The notes: generated by a model not told the origin, from the letters alone. A stretch of DNA of 8,763 nucleotides from an uncultured Clostridiaceae bacterium (GCA_949841235.1 CATKZA010000048.1:1-8763), one strand, 5' to 3'; shown: positions 1-6,002, counted from the stretch's first letter. Numbers and translations are program-made.

Positions 1-48
1 TTCCTCTGTCCTGTAATACTTCTGCACCAGCTTTTCCAGCGACTGCAT
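1..48 (-). CDS. Start of an unidentified gene running off the left edge
   Basis: Only the first 16 codons are visible (MQSLEKLVQKYYRTEE). The start at 48 is chosen because AGGAAGG lies 6 bases upstream of the ATG, the best ribosome binding site near this edge. The same frame stays open upstream to an ATG at 132 (44 codons in all, beginning MGGLQYAGRPKQ). That ATG follows a TGA directly and has no visible binding site. The longer frame reads like protein (for example GDFGAYAVKKGRITMQ), so the segment between 132 and 48 may be the inside of a coding region joined here by a deletion. It lies downstream of the cut-off EcfT gene on the same strand and would share its transcript. I do not recognise the product. 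Confidence 0.45.
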   Translation of the reverse strand, partial: MQSLEKLVQKYYRTEE

Positions 49-106
49 CGTAATCCTTCCTTTTTTTACCGCATATGCCCCAAAATCACCCGTGTACTGC
101 TTTGGT

Positions 107-349
107 CTACCTGCATACTGGAGCCCCCCCATTCAGCGCAACGACCAATGCTGTCATGGGGAGCATGCAGAACACTTGAAACCGCAAGACCCTCTTCCAT
201 CCCCTGAGCCACAGACAATAGCCCAGTGCGCCCACGAAAGAGCATCCAATCACTGCGGGATGAGGCAGCATGATGCTCACCAAAATCACTAGCCCAAAAT
301 AGAATAACTGCACTCCCGGATGAATCTCCAAAAAAATATCCCGATTCAT
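107..349 (-). pseudogene. Truncated ECF transporter T component (EcfT/CbiQ-like), N-terminal 80 residues
   Basis: EcfT is the membrane scaffold of energy-coupling-factor vitamin and cobalt importers, joining the ATPases to a substrate-binding S component. Family members are usually about 230-270 residues. Here only 80 codons remain. Residues 9-70 look like the EcfT N-terminus: a HPxVxxxYF opening, two hydrophobic segments (about 13-30 and 32-49), and an FxxxMLPM...ALN stretch. In intact proteins this stretch continues as NPLFNHxG; here it passes through a G7 tract (124-130) and ends GGAPVCR then stop. Changing the tract length does not restore an EcfT-like sequence in either other frame, so deletion or recombination fits better than a simple frameshift. 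Its ATG overlaps the TGA of the DUF4430 gene (ATGA), with AAAGGA 6 bases upstream, so translation is coupled. The family call is from sequence memory and could be wrong in detail. Confidence 0.6.
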
Positions 350-1326
350 TGCAAATCCTTTCCCCGGTCGCAGGTAAAGCGCCAGGCAATCACATCCCCA
401 TCCCGCACCTGATACTTGGAGCATCCCACGCTGGGCTGCCTGCCATTGACCATATAGTTCCAGCCAGACAAGTCCCCGCAGTCAAATTCATACAGCTGAT
501 GGATGCCTTCCACATAATATGTGCCATACATTGGCGTATATGCGGCCTCCAAATGGATATTCCTTTCCCGGCACGCCTGATACAGCACGTCATACGCACT
601 GGTACCCGGCTTCACCGTCACTTCTGTCTTTTTTAGAATAATGCCATCCTTCGGCACGTAATCTTTCTTGCTCTCCTTTAACTTTGACATATGGGACAAG
701 ATATTCAAACAATCAATAGACACAAAGCAATGGATGCCCTCGCCATCCTTTTTATCCTCTTCCCTCTTCTCCTCATCTTTGGAATCCTCACTCCGGGACA
801 CATCCTCATCCTCCCGGGCTATGCCGGGAGAAAGTTTCGCACTGCTGGACTTCTTACGCTTCGCCTTGCTTTTTTCCGCACTGCTCTTCTTAGACTCCGA
901 CCGGGAATTTGATACCGTGCTTTTCTCCCGTTGAGAATGATTTTTAGATGAACTGGCCGCGTTCTCATGGGACTTGCCATCGGATGGAGATTCATCTCTC
1001 AGGTCTTTCCCAGGCTTTTGAGAACTGGCCTGCCCCGGCTTTTGGCTATCCTGAGGACGCTTTCCATCCGTCCCATCCTCCGGAGCCTCCGTCTTTTCCC
1101 CACCTTTGGAGGAATCCCCTTCCGGACTGGGGCTTTGGCTCCCCTGCTCCGCAAGATACTTCTCATTCATCTTCGTTATCTGATCCCCGCCTCCGCTCAC
1201 ACCGCATCCCCACAGCATTGCAGCCAGGCAAATCATCCAGGCAAGCATCCACGTCCTATAAAATATGCCGTTCCCCTTGCCCGCTGTCCCATTACTATTT
1301 CCAAATTGGTGATACAATCTCAACAT
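346..1326 (-). CDS. DUF4430 (transcobalamin-like C-terminal domain) lipoprotein
   Basis: A surface lipoprotein with a DUF4430 domain, a fold related to the C-terminal domain of transcobalamin; the ligand is unknown. Numbering starts at 1326. That start is preferred because GGAGA lies 5 bases upstream. The longer frame from 1386 adds 20 codons, of which the first several come from a dispersed repeat. Residues 22-41 form a hydrophobic signal ending in MLWGC, an imperfect lipobox with Cys41 as the lipidation site. Residues about 50-190 are a low-complexity linker rich in Ser, Lys, Gln and Pro, then strongly acidic. Residues about 198-320 form the domain: IHCFVSIDC, GTSAYDVL, a YVEGIHQLYEFDCG motif, GWNYMVNG, and DGDVIAW near the end. 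Cysteines at about 200, 206, 283 and 302 fit the usual pattern. In Clostridia such genes often neighbour ECF transporter genes, matching the overlapping EcfT remnant. It is probably a cofactor- or vitamin-binding accessory protein (inference). Confidence 0.85.
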   Translation of the reverse strand: MLRLYHQFGNSNGTAGKGNGIFYRTWMLAWMICLAAMLWGCGVSGGGDQITKMNEKYLAEQGSQSPSPEGDSSKGGEKTEAPEDGTDGKRPQDSQKPGQASSQKPGKDLRDESPSDGKSHENAASSSKNHSQREKSTVSNSRSESKKSSAEKSKAKRKKSSSAKLSPGIAREDEDVSRSEDSKDEEKREEDKKDGEGIHCFVSIDCLNILSHMSKLKESKKDYVPKDGIILKKTEVTVKPGTSAYDVLYQACRERNIHLEAAYTPMYGTYYVEGIHQLYEFDCGDLSGWNYMVNGRQPSVGCSKYQVRDGDVIAWRFTCDRGKDLQ

Positions 1327-1358
1327 CCTCTCTCCACATCTTTTACTTTCATAACGTC

Positions 1359-1393
1359 CGCATTTATTCACGGCTTCGCCGCCCATGATTACC
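1359..1393. repeat. Dispersed palindromic element, copy 1
   Basis: This shares TATTCACGGCTTCGCCG with copy 2 exactly, and its right arm ends ATTACC where copy 2 ends GTTACC. The left arm has diverged, so only the inner CGGC-TTC-GCCG hairpin and the right half remain. It overlaps the beginning of the longer reading frame of the DUF4430 gene. The codons for GGEAVN there are simply the repeat read on the minus strand, which argues against a start at 1386. Confidence 0.7.
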
Positions 1394-1427
1394 CACCAAT
1401 CAAATCATTACATGAAGCCTTCTTAAT

Positions 1428-1455
1428 AGAATAACATAAATCCTTTAAAAAGCAA
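1428..1455 (-). promoter_or_regulatory. Possible promoter for the DUF4430 gene
   Basis: On the minus strand, TTGCTT (1450-1455) is followed 16 bases later by TATTCT (1428-1433). This would start transcription about 95 bases ahead of the chosen ATG and place the repeat copy inside the leader. The -10 match is modest, so this is tentative. Confidence 0.35.
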
Positions 1456-1474
1456 ACTTTCCTCTGCTTTATCA

Positions 1475-1503
1475 TTGCCTTTTCCATCAAAGCATGATAA
1501 AAT
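1475..1503 (+). promoter_or_regulatory. Sigma-A-type promoter for the SGNH esterase gene
   Basis: TTGCCT (1475-1480) and TAAAAT (1498-1503) are separated by 17 bases, and the -10 carries a TGn extension (TGATAAAAT). Transcription would begin near 1510, giving a leader of about 58 bases before the ATG. The spacing and extended -10 make this convincing by eye. Confidence 0.6.
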
Positions 1504-1567
1504 TCTACTGTAAAAGTCAAGCCAAGCATACGAGGCAGGAATCTAAGCAGAGACAGGGGGTACATAT

Positions 1568-2641
1568 ATGAAATTTCATGCCACAGAAGAAAACACGAAA
1601 ATCCAAGGACGGACCATATTCCGTGACACCGTGCGCTATCTGGGGTATTCTGCCAGTTCTGTATCCTTTACTTTTACCGGGAGGAAGGCACAGGCTACGT
1701 TCTTATCTGACCCAGAGCATTTCATCCCGGAAGAACACGCTTTTGTGGCTATCTATATTAACAGCGAAAAAGAACCTGCGAAACGCATAGAACTAAATAA
1801 ATCAGAGGAAACCGTCCTCCTATATGAAGATGATGCGGAAAAGACTGTCACCATCACCATTATGAAATACTCCGAGCCGGAATATGCCATCTGCGGCATT
1901 GCATCCATCACCATTGACAGTGATGCGCTGCTGCCCCCTCCGGCACCGAAAGTTCGGAAAATACAGATTGTGGGAGACTCTATCACCTGCGGTTTCGGCG
2001 TGGAGGGCAGCGTGGAAGAAGAAATCCACCGCACCTGTACCGAAAATCCCACAAAATCCTACTCCATGCTCTCCGTGCAAGCATTGGATGCAGACGCAGA
2101 AATCGTGGCTTGGAACGGAAAGGGGGTCATCACCTCCTACATCGGGGATGACGTGGATGTGCCAGATGACTCCTGGCTGGTTCCCATGCTCTACGACTAT
2201 GCAGACGCAGGTTGCGAAAAACAATATTTCCACAGGGCAGAGGAGCAGTGGGAGGCGTGGGACCACAGTCGCTTTGAGCCAGATCTGGTCATGGTTCATC
2301 TGGGAACCAACGATGCCAGCTATACCCGGGAAATCCCCGAGAGAAACGAACAATTCTGCACTGCCTACGTGGCACTGCTGGAAAAAATACACCAAAAGCA
2401 TCCACAGGCAAAGCTACTCTGCATGCTGGGGATTATGGATCGGCGGCTATGCTCCACCGTGGAGGAAGCCGCCAGCCGCTTCCAGAAGGCGCACCCTGAT
2501 ACCCTCTGCGAATATCTTCCCCTTCCGGCCCAGCTGGATGAAGATGGTTTGGGAACCTTCTGGCATCCCTCTCCTGTCACCCACCAGAAGGCGGCGAAGC
2601 TGGTGGTAGCAAAAGCCAAAGAAATGATGGGCTGGCAGTGA
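1568..2641 (+). CDS. CE2-type SGNH/GDSL carbohydrate esterase
   Basis: Probably removes acetyl groups from sugars or polysaccharide fragments. The 357 residues have the two-part CE2 layout: an N-terminal beta-sandwich (about 1-125, with VRYLGYSASSVSFTFTG near the start) and an SGNH catalytic domain (about 130-357). Visible motifs are GDSIT at 136-140 (nucleophile Ser138), AWNGKG at 181-186 (block II/III-like), GTND at 246-249, and WHPSPVTH at 332-339, where His333 is the likely catalytic base. CE2 enzymes often work with a Ser-His dyad. There is no signal peptide, so it should act in the cytoplasm on imported oligosaccharides. The start is supported by AGGGGG 7 bases upstream. It has its own promoter, appears to be a single gene, and converges with the GH13 gene, with a palindromic repeat in the gap. 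The exact substrate cannot be read from sequence. Confidence 0.88.
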   Translation: MKFHATEENTKIQGRTIFRDTVRYLGYSASSVSFTFTGRKAQATFLSDPEHFIPEEHAFVAIYINSEKEPAKRIELNKSEETVLLYEDDAEKTVTITIMKYSEPEYAICGIASITIDSDALLPPPAPKVRKIQIVGDSITCGFGVEGSVEEEIHRTCTENPTKSYSMLSVQALDADAEIVAWNGKGVITSYIGDDVDVPDDSWLVPMLYDYADAGCEKQYFHRAEEQWEAWDHSRFEPDLVMVHLGTNDASYTREIPERNEQFCTAYVALLEKIHQKHPQAKLLCMLGIMDRRLCSTVEEAASRFQKAHPDTLCEYLPLPAQLDEDGLGTFWHPSPVTHQKAAKLVVAKAKEMMGWQ

Positions 2642-2644
2642 CAG

Positions 2645-2679
2645 GGTAACTATTCACGGCTTCGCCGTTCATAGTTACC
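2645..2679. repeat. Dispersed palindromic element, copy 2 (best-formed)
   Basis: The arms GGTAACTAT and ATAGTTACC are perfectly complementary over 9 bp. A 2x2 mismatch, 4-5 further pairs and a tight CGGC-TTC-GCCG centre follow, so the whole 35-bp element folds on itself. It starts 3 bases after the stop of the esterase gene in the gap between two convergent genes, so it could act as a bidirectional transcript end. No T-run follows on either strand, and the same element recurs at 1359 and 4075, so it is better described as a repetitive palindrome (REP- or MITE-like) than a standard terminator. Confidence 0.8.
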
Positions 2680-2734
2680 AAAATGCATTTTCAAGGCGTG
2701 GCGCTTTCAGCGCGCACATATCTTGCAAATATAT

Positions 2735-4045
2735 CTACCTCTCCATCTTCCAGAATGCCGCAGAATAGGGCGGCAGTTCGCTCCCGCCACCGAAATCATG
2801 GGGCTGTCCCGTGAGAAGATCCTCCGCCATGCCGCATCCGGCATCGAAATGCGCCGTATAGGAATCCGCTGACGCATTCACCGCCACCAGAATCCGCTCC
2901 TCCTCGCAGGCACGTTCAAAGATGCACTGGTGATTGGTCAGCACGATTGTGCGGTAATTCCCATAATTCAATGCCTTGCTATTCTTCTTGGCATCCGCCA
3001 GCTTCCTAATCCACTCTGCCAGTTCTCCAAATTCCGGCTCATCAAAGCAAGCGCGCAATGCCGGATCTCCCTGGCTCTTATCTGCCTTCGCACCCCACTC
3101 GCTTCCATAATAGATGCAGGGAATCCCCGGCATCCCAAAGCACAGGGCATAGACTAAAGGCAGATGCTTCTCATTGTTAAGAACGCTGGCAATGCGGCTC
3201 ACATCATGGTTGTCCACAAAATTCAGCAAATGCATTCCCTTATAAAGCGTCCACTCCTCCGGCCCGTACTGTCTGGCCAGAGAATGGCATATTTCAAAGA
3301 GATTCATGCTATTCAGGCTGGAATGCATTCCGTGATAGCATTCATAATTCGTGACGGAATGGCACATCTCATCATTGGCCCACTGCTTGTAATCTCCGTG
3401 CAGCGTCTCTCCCACCAGGAAGAAATCCTCCTTCATGGAATCTGTAAACCGACGGAGGCGTTTGAGAAAATCCTTGTCCAGGCAATAGGCCACATCCAAC
3501 CGCAGACCGTCTATATCGAAAGTTTCCACCCAATACTTCACCGCATCAAAAATATGCTGAATCACCTCTTCATTTCTAAGGTTTAACTTCACCAGATCAA
3601 AATTCCCTTCCCAGCCCTCGTACCAAAGGCCATCGTTGTAATGGGAATTTCCTCCAAAATCAATATGGAACCAGTCCCGGTATCTGGATTGCTCCCGGTT
3701 CTCAAGCACATCCTGAAATGCCCAGAACCCCCGGCCCACATGGTTGAACACCCCATCCAGCACAACCTTGATATCCGCCCCGTGCAGTTCCCGGCACACC
3801 TTGGCAAAATCCTCATTCGTCCCCAATCTACAGTCAATCTTCTGATAATCCCTGGTATTGTATCCATGGGTATCCGACTCAAACAAAGGTGAAAAATATA
3901 TCGCATTCACCCCCAGTTTCCCCATATGGGGAATCCAGTCAATCACCTTGAGGATGCGGGACTGCAAATCCCCATCATTCTCAAAAGGCGCCCCGCAAAA
4001 CCCTAAGGGATAAATCTGATAAAAAACACTTTCATATGCCCACAT
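2735..4045 (-). CDS. GH13 alpha-amylase-family glycosidase, cytoplasmic
   Basis: Cleaves alpha-glucosidic linkages in maltodextrin- or glycogen-like substrates. The four GH13 regions are all present (numbering from the frame start at 4051): I, DGVFNH at 99-104; II, GLRLDVA at 182-188 with nucleophile Asp186; III, VGETL at 213-217 with acid/base Glu215; IV, FVDNHD at 278-283 with Asp283 stabilising the transition state. The N-terminus (YESVFYQIYPLGFCGAP) begins directly in the TIM barrel, with no N-terminal starch-binding domain, no signal peptide, and a short C-terminal beta domain after about 385. The ATG at 4045 is preferred over that at 4051 because AGGAGG lies 8 bases before it but only 2 before the other. 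It lies 74-80 bases downstream of a 150-codon gene on the same strand and may share its transcript; a palindromic repeat sits between them. Hydrolase or transglycosylase activity cannot be separated by eye. Confidence 0.93.
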   Translation of the reverse strand: MWAYESVFYQIYPLGFCGAPFENDGDLQSRILKVIDWIPHMGKLGVNAIYFSPLFESDTHGYNTRDYQKIDCRLGTNEDFAKVCRELHGADIKVVLDGVFNHVGRGFWAFQDVLENREQSRYRDWFHIDFGGNSHYNDGLWYEGWEGNFDLVKLNLRNEEVIQHIFDAVKYWVETFDIDGLRLDVAYCLDKDFLKRLRRFTDSMKEDFFLVGETLHGDYKQWANDEMCHSVTNYECYHGMHSSLNSMNLFEICHSLARQYGPEEWTLYKGMHLLNFVDNHDVSRIASVLNNEKHLPLVYALCFGMPGIPCIYYGSEWGAKADKSQGDPALRACFDEPEFGELAEWIRKLADAKKNSKALNYGNYRTIVLTNHQCIFERACEEERILVAVNASADSYTAHFDAGCGMAEDLLTGQPHDFGGGSELPPYSAAFWKMER

Positions 4046-4074
4046 TGCCATATCCTCCTATTCTCATTCTGAAT

Positions 4075-4109
4075 GGTTACTATTTGCGGCTTCGCCTCTC
4101 ATAGCAAGC
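4075..4109. repeat. Dispersed palindromic element, copy 3
   Basis: This aligns base for base with copy 2 over 35 positions with scattered changes. It keeps TACTAT, the GCGGCTTCGCC centre and TCATAG. The outer stem is imperfect (CTAT/ATAG still pairs, as does the GGC-TTC-GCC centre). It lies between the stop of the 150-codon gene and the ribosome binding site of the amylase gene, so on the minus-strand transcript it would be a hairpin in the intercistronic leader. Confidence 0.7.
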
Positions 4110-4125
4110 AAAAACGCTAAATATC

Positions 4126-4578
4126 CTAATCTTGAATGTTCATAAAACGCTCCCACGCTTCAATATCATGCTCCGCCTGAACCGTAAAGGCATAGGTGCG
4201 TTCCTCTCCGTCTATCAGAAAGCGGTATTCCTCCCCCGACCTTTCCAACTCAAAAATCACGCTGCCAGCCAATTCCTGATACAAACCGGAAATCTCCTCC
4301 GGCGGTATCACTTCATCCTCCTGCTGCCCCTTCAAATTGCCATCAGCATCATAATGCCTGTATCCCTCCCGCACCAGCGTCTTTTCCCGCACTTGATACA
4401 GCTGCAGCGTCAGGGCATTGGTTCCCATCCTGCGGATATCCCGATTGCAGCTGTTGCTGCCCAGTATGGTCACAAAGCCTAACTCTACGTAGAGATGGCC
4501 ATTCTCCTCCCTGATTTCATCCACCTGCGCACCCTTGAAATCAAAATTCGCCAGTTCATCCTTGGTTCGATAACCCAT
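4126..4578 (-). CDS. Uncharacterised 150-residue protein upstream of the GH13 gene
   Basis: The start at 4578 (MGYRTKDELANF) is well supported by GGGAGG 6 bases upstream. The protein is soluble, acidic and rich in charged residues, with no signal peptide, membrane segment or recognisable catalytic motif. It appears to be mostly beta: ENGHLYVELGFVTIL at about 26-40, a stretch of alternating hydrophobics at about 55-70, and a C-terminal half (about 104-140) that alternates short strands (SVIFELERSG, YRFLIDGEERTYAFTV). This suggests a small sandwich or lipocalin-like fold, but that is only a guess. A promoter candidate lies about 70 bases upstream, diverging from the promoter of the CbiE/CbiT-like gene. 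Co-transcription with the amylase is plausible from the 80-base gap. I do not recognise the family. Confidence 0.8.
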   Translation of the reverse strand: MGYRTKDELANFDFKGAQVDEIREENGHLYVELGFVTILGSNSCNRDIRRMGTNALTLQLYQVREKTLVREGYRHYDADGNLKGQQEDEVIPPEEISGLYQELAGSVIFELERSGEEYRFLIDGEERTYAFTVQAEHDIEAWERFMNIQD

Positions 4579-4649
4579 ATGCCGCCTCCCTCCTTCCAGC
4601 CAATTCTTCTCGGTCTTTCATTGCACACCAAAAATATAGCATGATTACT

Positions 4650-4679
4650 ATTCTATCACCTAATATCGTAATTTGCCAG
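4650..4679 (-). promoter_or_regulatory. Possible promoter for the 150-codon gene
   Basis: On the minus strand, TAGAAT (4650-4655) has a TGn extension (TGATAGAAT), with a weak -35 CTGGCA (4674-4679) 18 bases away. The extended -10 is the main support. It lies back to back with the plus-strand promoter at 4697-4726. Confidence 0.4.
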
Positions 4680-4696
4680 ATTTATCTTTGGAAAAA

Positions 4697-4726
4697 ATGA
4701 CAATACCGACTGTTTCATGTTATAAT
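4697..4726 (+). promoter_or_regulatory. Strong promoter for the CbiE/CbiT-like gene
   Basis: ATGACA (4697-4702, five of six consensus bases) and a perfect TATAAT (4721-4726) lie 18 bases apart, with a TGn extension in TGTTATAAT. Transcription would start near 4733. This is the closest match to the sigma-A consensus in the window and suggests steady, high expression of the downstream pair of genes. Confidence 0.7.
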
Positions 4727-4741
4727 ATCCTCAAAGATGTC

Positions 4742-4780
4742 GCTATGCCGCCTGGCACAAGGGCAACGACAATGCGTAGC
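4742..4780 (+). promoter_or_regulatory. Potentially structured 5' leader
   Basis: GCTATGC (4742-4748) can pair with GCGTAGC (4774-4780) over 7 bp including one T-G wobble. An inner GCCT/GGGC hairpin (4750-4753 with 4761-4764) fits inside. The structure occupies most of the leader between the promoter and the ribosome binding site GGAGG, which lies 7 bases before the ATG at 4805. I could not match it to a known riboswitch; in particular no B12-box is visible. It may be chance pairing or a stabilising 5' stem. Confidence 0.3.
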
Positions 4781-4804
4781 AATTAACAGAACGGAGGACT
4801 GCTT

Positions 4805-5713
4805 ATGGAGACACAGACTTTTACCAATGAGATTATCATTTCCTGGCTGCAATATTATTCCAGGAATACCACCCTTGACCTACAGCATGTAAAGATTCTG
4901 GATATCACCCAGAAGAATAAAAATGTCATTCCCACCGTAGAGGCTCATAAAACCACGCTGGTATTCAGCAATGCCGGCATCGACGATATCTTTTACCGCC
5001 TGTGGAATGCCGGATTGGGAGAATGCGATATCTGGTACAATGAGGGCTCCGAGCCCTCCGGCGAGATTCTGCACAGCAAGGCGAAAGATATGATCAACCG
5101 GGGCATCAACGCCTCTGCGGGCATGCTCATCATCAATCCAAACGCCCGAAACATTTCCCGCATCGGGCTGGCAAACGACTCTTTCCGCTCCGGCTCCGTC
5201 CACTATGTTGGCAGCGAGATTCGCGCCATCATCCTGAATAAAATGATGGTGGGGGCTCAGGACGACATCTGCGTCATCGGCGGCGAGAGCATTGCCATAG
5301 AAGCGGCGCTGATCGCAGTGGAAGGTTCCGTGCTGGCGGTGGAATACAAGAAGTCCGACAGGGATACCCTGGAGGAGAACGTAGAGCATTTCGGACTGCA
5401 AAACGTAACCATCATCGACCATGTGGACGAGGAGAGTTTGAAAGGCTGCCCGGTTCCCTCTCTGGTATTCATGGTGGCATCCGCCAGCATGGAACAGGAA
5501 CTGACCTATCTTTCCAAGCTAAACCCGAACCTAAACGTGGTCATCTATACCCTGGACTTCAAGGTAGCCGCCAATATCGGCGATATTCTAGAGCCGCTGG
5601 GCATCACGGATATCAATACCATCCAGGTTTCCGTGTCCACCCTGAGCAGCGACCATTCCTTTAAGCAGAAGATGGCGCCGTGGATTATCACCGGGCGGGT
5701 GAACAAGGAGTAA
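4805..5713 (+). CDS. Diverged CbiE/CbiT-like (CobL-like) methyltransferase homologue
   Basis: In cobalamin synthesis CbiE and CbiT (fused in CobL) methylate and decarboxylate the corrin ring of precorrin-6B/cobalt-precorrin. This 302-residue protein keeps a recognisable outline. Residues about 41-115 resemble the end of a CbiE domain (TLVFSNAGIDDIFYRLWNAGLG). Residues about 120-300 resemble CbiT: GLANDSFRSG, a VGSEIRAIILNKM segment, then VIGGESIAIEAALIAVEGSVLAVE at 157-180 and the helix ENVEHFGLQNVTII. In CbiT the SAM loop usually reads IGAGTGSVSIEA; here it is IGGESIAIEA (158-167), shorter and lacking the usual glycines. The CbiE part is also too short to be complete (full CobL is about 400 residues). 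No other cobalamin gene is near. I infer a repurposed or non-catalytic relative. Start supported by GGAGG 7 bases upstream. It is followed after 53 bases by a 72-residue gene, likely one operon. Confidence 0.65.
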   Translation: METQTFTNEIIISWLQYYSRNTTLDLQHVKILDITQKNKNVIPTVEAHKTTLVFSNAGIDDIFYRLWNAGLGECDIWYNEGSEPSGEILHSKAKDMINRGINASAGMLIINPNARNISRIGLANDSFRSGSVHYVGSEIRAIILNKMMVGAQDDICVIGGESIAIEAALIAVEGSVLAVEYKKSDRDTLEENVEHFGLQNVTIIDHVDEESLKGCPVPSLVFMVASASMEQELTYLSKLNPNLNVVIYTLDFKVAANIGDILEPLGITDINTIQVSVSTLSSDHSFKQKMAPWIITGRVNKE

Positions 5714-5766
5714 AGGGATTGTTGGAATATGAAGATAGACAAATGTTCTCAAAATGGAGGATGATT

Positions 5767-5985
5767 ATGTTCGGCAAGAAAAAAGGCAAGCAACAGCAAT
5801 ATGACAGGGCAACCCACTGCCCTGTCATTCATGCCAGCATCTGCAACGGCGAGCAGGTAGCTGGCTTCAAGAATCTCGCCACCGGCAAGTTTACCGAAAT
5901 CATGCTGATCCGGGATGCCAGGGATCTATCCACCTTCTGCAAGACATACGGGGTGGAGGAATCCCATATCAGGAAGGTATACTAA
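5767..5985 (+). CDS. Small conserved-looking protein of 72 residues
   Basis: The start at 5767 (MFGKKKGKQQQ) is chosen because GGAGG (5756-5760) lies 6 bases before it. The same frame is open back to 5680, but that ATG overlaps the end of the preceding gene in another frame and has no binding site. The protein begins with a Lys-rich tail, then a compact region with two cysteines (Cys18 and Cys26) around HCPVIHASICNGEQVAGF, followed by FTEIMLIRDARDL and a C-terminal helix. There is no signal peptide. The CPV...SIC spacing is suggestive of a metal or redox site but is not a known zinc motif. It lies 53 bases after the CbiE/CbiT-like gene and most likely shares its transcript. Small proteins of this appearance occur widely in Clostridia; I cannot give it a function. 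Confidence 0.7.
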   Translation: MFGKKKGKQQQYDRATHCPVIHASICNGEQVAGFKNLATGKFTEIMLIRDARDLSTFCKTYGVEESHIRKVY

Positions 5986-6002
5986 CGCACAATACTTGCA
6001 GG

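Noticed and set aside
66..389. Minus-strand frame of 107 codons overlapping the EcfT remnant
   Set aside because: It lies out of frame with the EcfT-like sequence and its composition shows no family resemblance. Joining it to EcfT by adding a base to the G7 tract gives only a short tail (ending RVILGHMR) that does not resemble EcfT.
780..980. Tandem DNA repeat in the DUF4430 linker
   Set aside because: The protein is low-complexity, but no exact repeating DNA unit is visible; codons vary throughout.
1326..1386. Twenty extra N-terminal codons for the DUF4430 protein
   Set aside because: The first codons are repeat-derived, the binding site is weak, and a better start directly precedes the signal sequence at 1326.
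1820..2609. Long frames on both strands inside the SGNH esterase gene (1820-2401 minus; 1884-2609 plus)
   Set aside because: They are shadows of the esterase gene. Their translations are low in recognisable motifs, and the esterase frame carries all the catalytic blocks.
4733..4804. Cobalamin riboswitch in the leader of the CbiE/CbiT-like gene
   Set aside because: The leader is far too short for one and contains no B12-box-like sequence.
4880..5422. Minus-strand frame of 180 codons opposite the CbiE/CbiT-like gene
   Set aside because: It is a shadow of a clearly coding plus-strand frame with promoter and binding site. The minus frame has no binding site and no family signature.
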